Assembly (NCBI GenBank): GCA_013002925.1
Contig: JABDLQ010000218.1
Coordinates: forward strand, 1 to 6,255
Reading direction: 5' to 3'
Origin: Gammaproteobacteria bacterium
GTDB taxonomy: Bacteria > Pseudomonadota > Gammaproteobacteria > Steroidobacterales > SZUA-146
DNA length: 6,255 bases
Below, piece after piece: positions 5,171-6,255 of this stretch. The notes below the pieces were generated by a model. The model was not told the origin of the DNA. It ran no database searches and worked only from the letters and a program-made list of their open reading frames with translations. Positions within the stretch are counted from its first letter, which is position 1. Every line of letters starts with the position of its first letter. The position numbers and the translations under genes were made by a program.

Positions 5171-6255
5171 TGCCGGGCTTCCGAAGTCGTTGCGAGATCG
5201 AGACGCAGCAACATGCCGGAAGCCAGATTAACAATCCGCTGATCCTGAAATTTTTGGGCGGCATCGCGTGCCTCTGTTGCTGCAGTTGCCGCTCGCTTGA
5301 TCTGATCATCCTCTTCATAAGCCCTGGCAAGATCCATCAGAATGCCGGGCGCAGACGGATCCCGGGCCGAGCGTACCCGTTCCAGGCGTTTGATGGCCTC
5401 TGGTGCATCGCCCGCTGCAAGCAGCAAGCGACCCAGTAACCAATTCGCCTGACGGTGCCACGGATCAATCGCGAGCGCCTTGCGGTAGTCCATTTCAGCC
5501 TGCGTTGAGCGCCTGCGTAATTCATTGATCAGGCCGATTTGGGTATGGGCATCTGCTTTTTTTGGGTCGATTTCCAGACAACGCCGGAAGGCGCGCTCGG
5601 CTTCAGTCCAGCGTTCCTCGGCAAGCCTCGCAATTCCCGTGTTGTAGAACAGGCTGGGGTGGCGGGGATCGAGTTGTCGGGCAATGTCGAGTTGTGCGTC
5701 GGCCTTATCAAACTGTTTGCGCGTCGCGTACAAGCCGACTAACGTGATGTGTGCCGCGAAACTGTCGGGATTGGTCTCCAGCGCTCGGTTCAGCAGAGCT
5801 TCGGCATTATCATTGTCGCCGCGACGGGCAAACTCTTTGGCGCGTTTGATCAGTGCCGTCTCGCTGATATTTAATCTCCCCATTTCCGCGAACACCGGGT
5901 CTGCGCTATTGGCCGTCGAATTTTTGTGTTGCTCATAGAGGGCCGCATGGTGAGCCGCAGACGTCTGGTCGCCGAGTTGACGATAAGACTGGGCGAGTCC
6001 GTAGTGAAGCGCGCCGAAGTCCCCGGAAATTTCGTAAACGATTTTGAAGGCCGTGATTGCCTTCGCCGGCTGACCCGTGCGGTTTTCCAGCTGACCTGAC
6101 AAAAAATAGGCCTCGGCGCGATCGGGAAACCTGGTGATCAGCCTGTCAAGTTCCTCGCGGCACTCGTCGAGACGCCCCATATCCAGTAATAGCTCGGCAA
6201 CTTTGATGTGACCGCGCACATAGCCCGGCCTCAGTGTCAGTGCAGCACGCAAAGT
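5167..6255 (-). CDS. Tetratricopeptide-repeat protein, 5' end outside the window
   Basis: The frame is open to the window edge: codon ACT at 6255-6253, then TTG read as Leu in the middle of a repeat. The true start is therefore upstream of the window and 362 residues are visible. Numbering from the TTG, helical 34-residue TPR units can be placed at about 11-44, 45-78, 79-112, 132-163, 164-197, 198-231, 232-264, 265-298 and 301-334. Typical signatures are present, such as AERAFRRCLEIDP (218-230) and AEMDYRKALAIDP (252-264). A non-repeat linker (113-131, containing ADPVFAEMGRLN) separates three N-terminal units from the rest. TPR arrays are protein-binding scaffolds and no enzymatic motif is visible. 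From memory, similar TPR regions with this linker occur in bacterial proteins encoded beside or fused to CRTAC1/ASPIC proteins, sometimes with N-terminal c-type haem domains; that part is not visible here. The stop overlaps the next gene's start by 4 bp, so both should act together. Confidence 0.9.
   Translation of the reverse strand, partial: TLRAALTLRPGYVRGHIKVAELLLDMGRLDECREELDRLITRFPDRAEAYFLSGQLENRTGQPAKAITAFKIVYEISGDFGALHYGLAQSYRQLGDQTSAAHHAALYEQHKNSTANSADPVFAEMGRLNISETALIKRAKEFARRGDNDNAEALLNRALETNPDSFAAHITLVGLYATRKQFDKADAQLDIARQLDPRHPSLFYNTGIARLAEERWTEAERAFRRCLEIDPKKADAHTQIGLINELRRRSTQAEMDYRKALAIDPWHRQANWLLGRLLLAAGDAPEAIKRLERVRSARDPSAPGILMDLARAYEEDDQIKRAATAATEARDAAQKFQDQRIVNLASGMLLRLDLATTSEARQ
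5178..5182 (-). promoter_or_regulatory. Partial Shine-Dalgarno of the CRTAC1-family gene
   Basis: On the minus strand GGAAG lies 7 nt before the ATG at 5170-5168, inside the final codons of the TPR gene. It supports this start and coupling across the ATGA overlap. Confidence 0.6.

Noticed and set aside
6250..6252. TTG as the start codon of the TPR gene
   Set aside because: The frame stays open to the window edge and the TTG sits in the middle of a TPR helix, so it is an internal Leu codon.

Overview
The window looks like a chromosomal segment of a Gram-negative bacterium, most likely an uncultured, moderate-GC gammaproteobacterium. This is inferred from three things: a Lol-type lipoprotein signal, a periplasmic Rap1a/Tai-like protein, and family resemblances recalled from memory. 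No rRNA or marker gene is present to fix the taxonomy. No CRISPR array, tRNA, insertion sequence or phage gene was found.

Layout. Positions 1-799 (+) hold the 3' end of a PutA-type gene: the last part of the P5C/aldehyde dehydrogenase module plus a long C-terminal extension. Positions 800-1481 hold no credible gene. They contain an AT-rich patch, a perfect 19-bp polypurine direct repeat and a very strong bidirectional intrinsic terminator (1247-1286). That terminator suits the convergent arrangement of putA (+) and the operon read from the right (-). Positions 1482-3130 (-) are a two-gene operon: nhaA (Na+/H+ antiporter), then a small exported four-cysteine protein of Rap1a/Tai type. The two overlap by ATGA, and a good Shine-Dalgarno lies inside the nhaA 3' end. 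Positions 3131-3409 are an intergenic gap carrying the presumed nhaA leader. Positions 3410-6255 (-) are a second coupled pair: a TPR protein (5' end outside the window), then a lipoprotein with seven FG-GAP/VCBS Ca2+-loop motifs and a C-terminal ASPIC/UnbV domain (CRTAC1 family), again overlapping by ATGA.

How the genes work together. PutA would oxidise proline to glutamate. NhaA would exchange Na+ for H+ at the inner membrane, and its cistron partner would be a soluble periplasmic disulfide-bonded protein of unknown role. The TPR and CRTAC1 proteins probably form one functional unit at the cell envelope, because the same two modules occur fused in other bacteria (recalled, not checked). Most of the window is ordinary conserved metabolism and transport. 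The points most worth a second look are the nhaA/Rap1a-like coupling, the TPR/CRTAC1 pair, and the repeat-plus-terminator locus at about 1140-1286, which might encode a small RNA.
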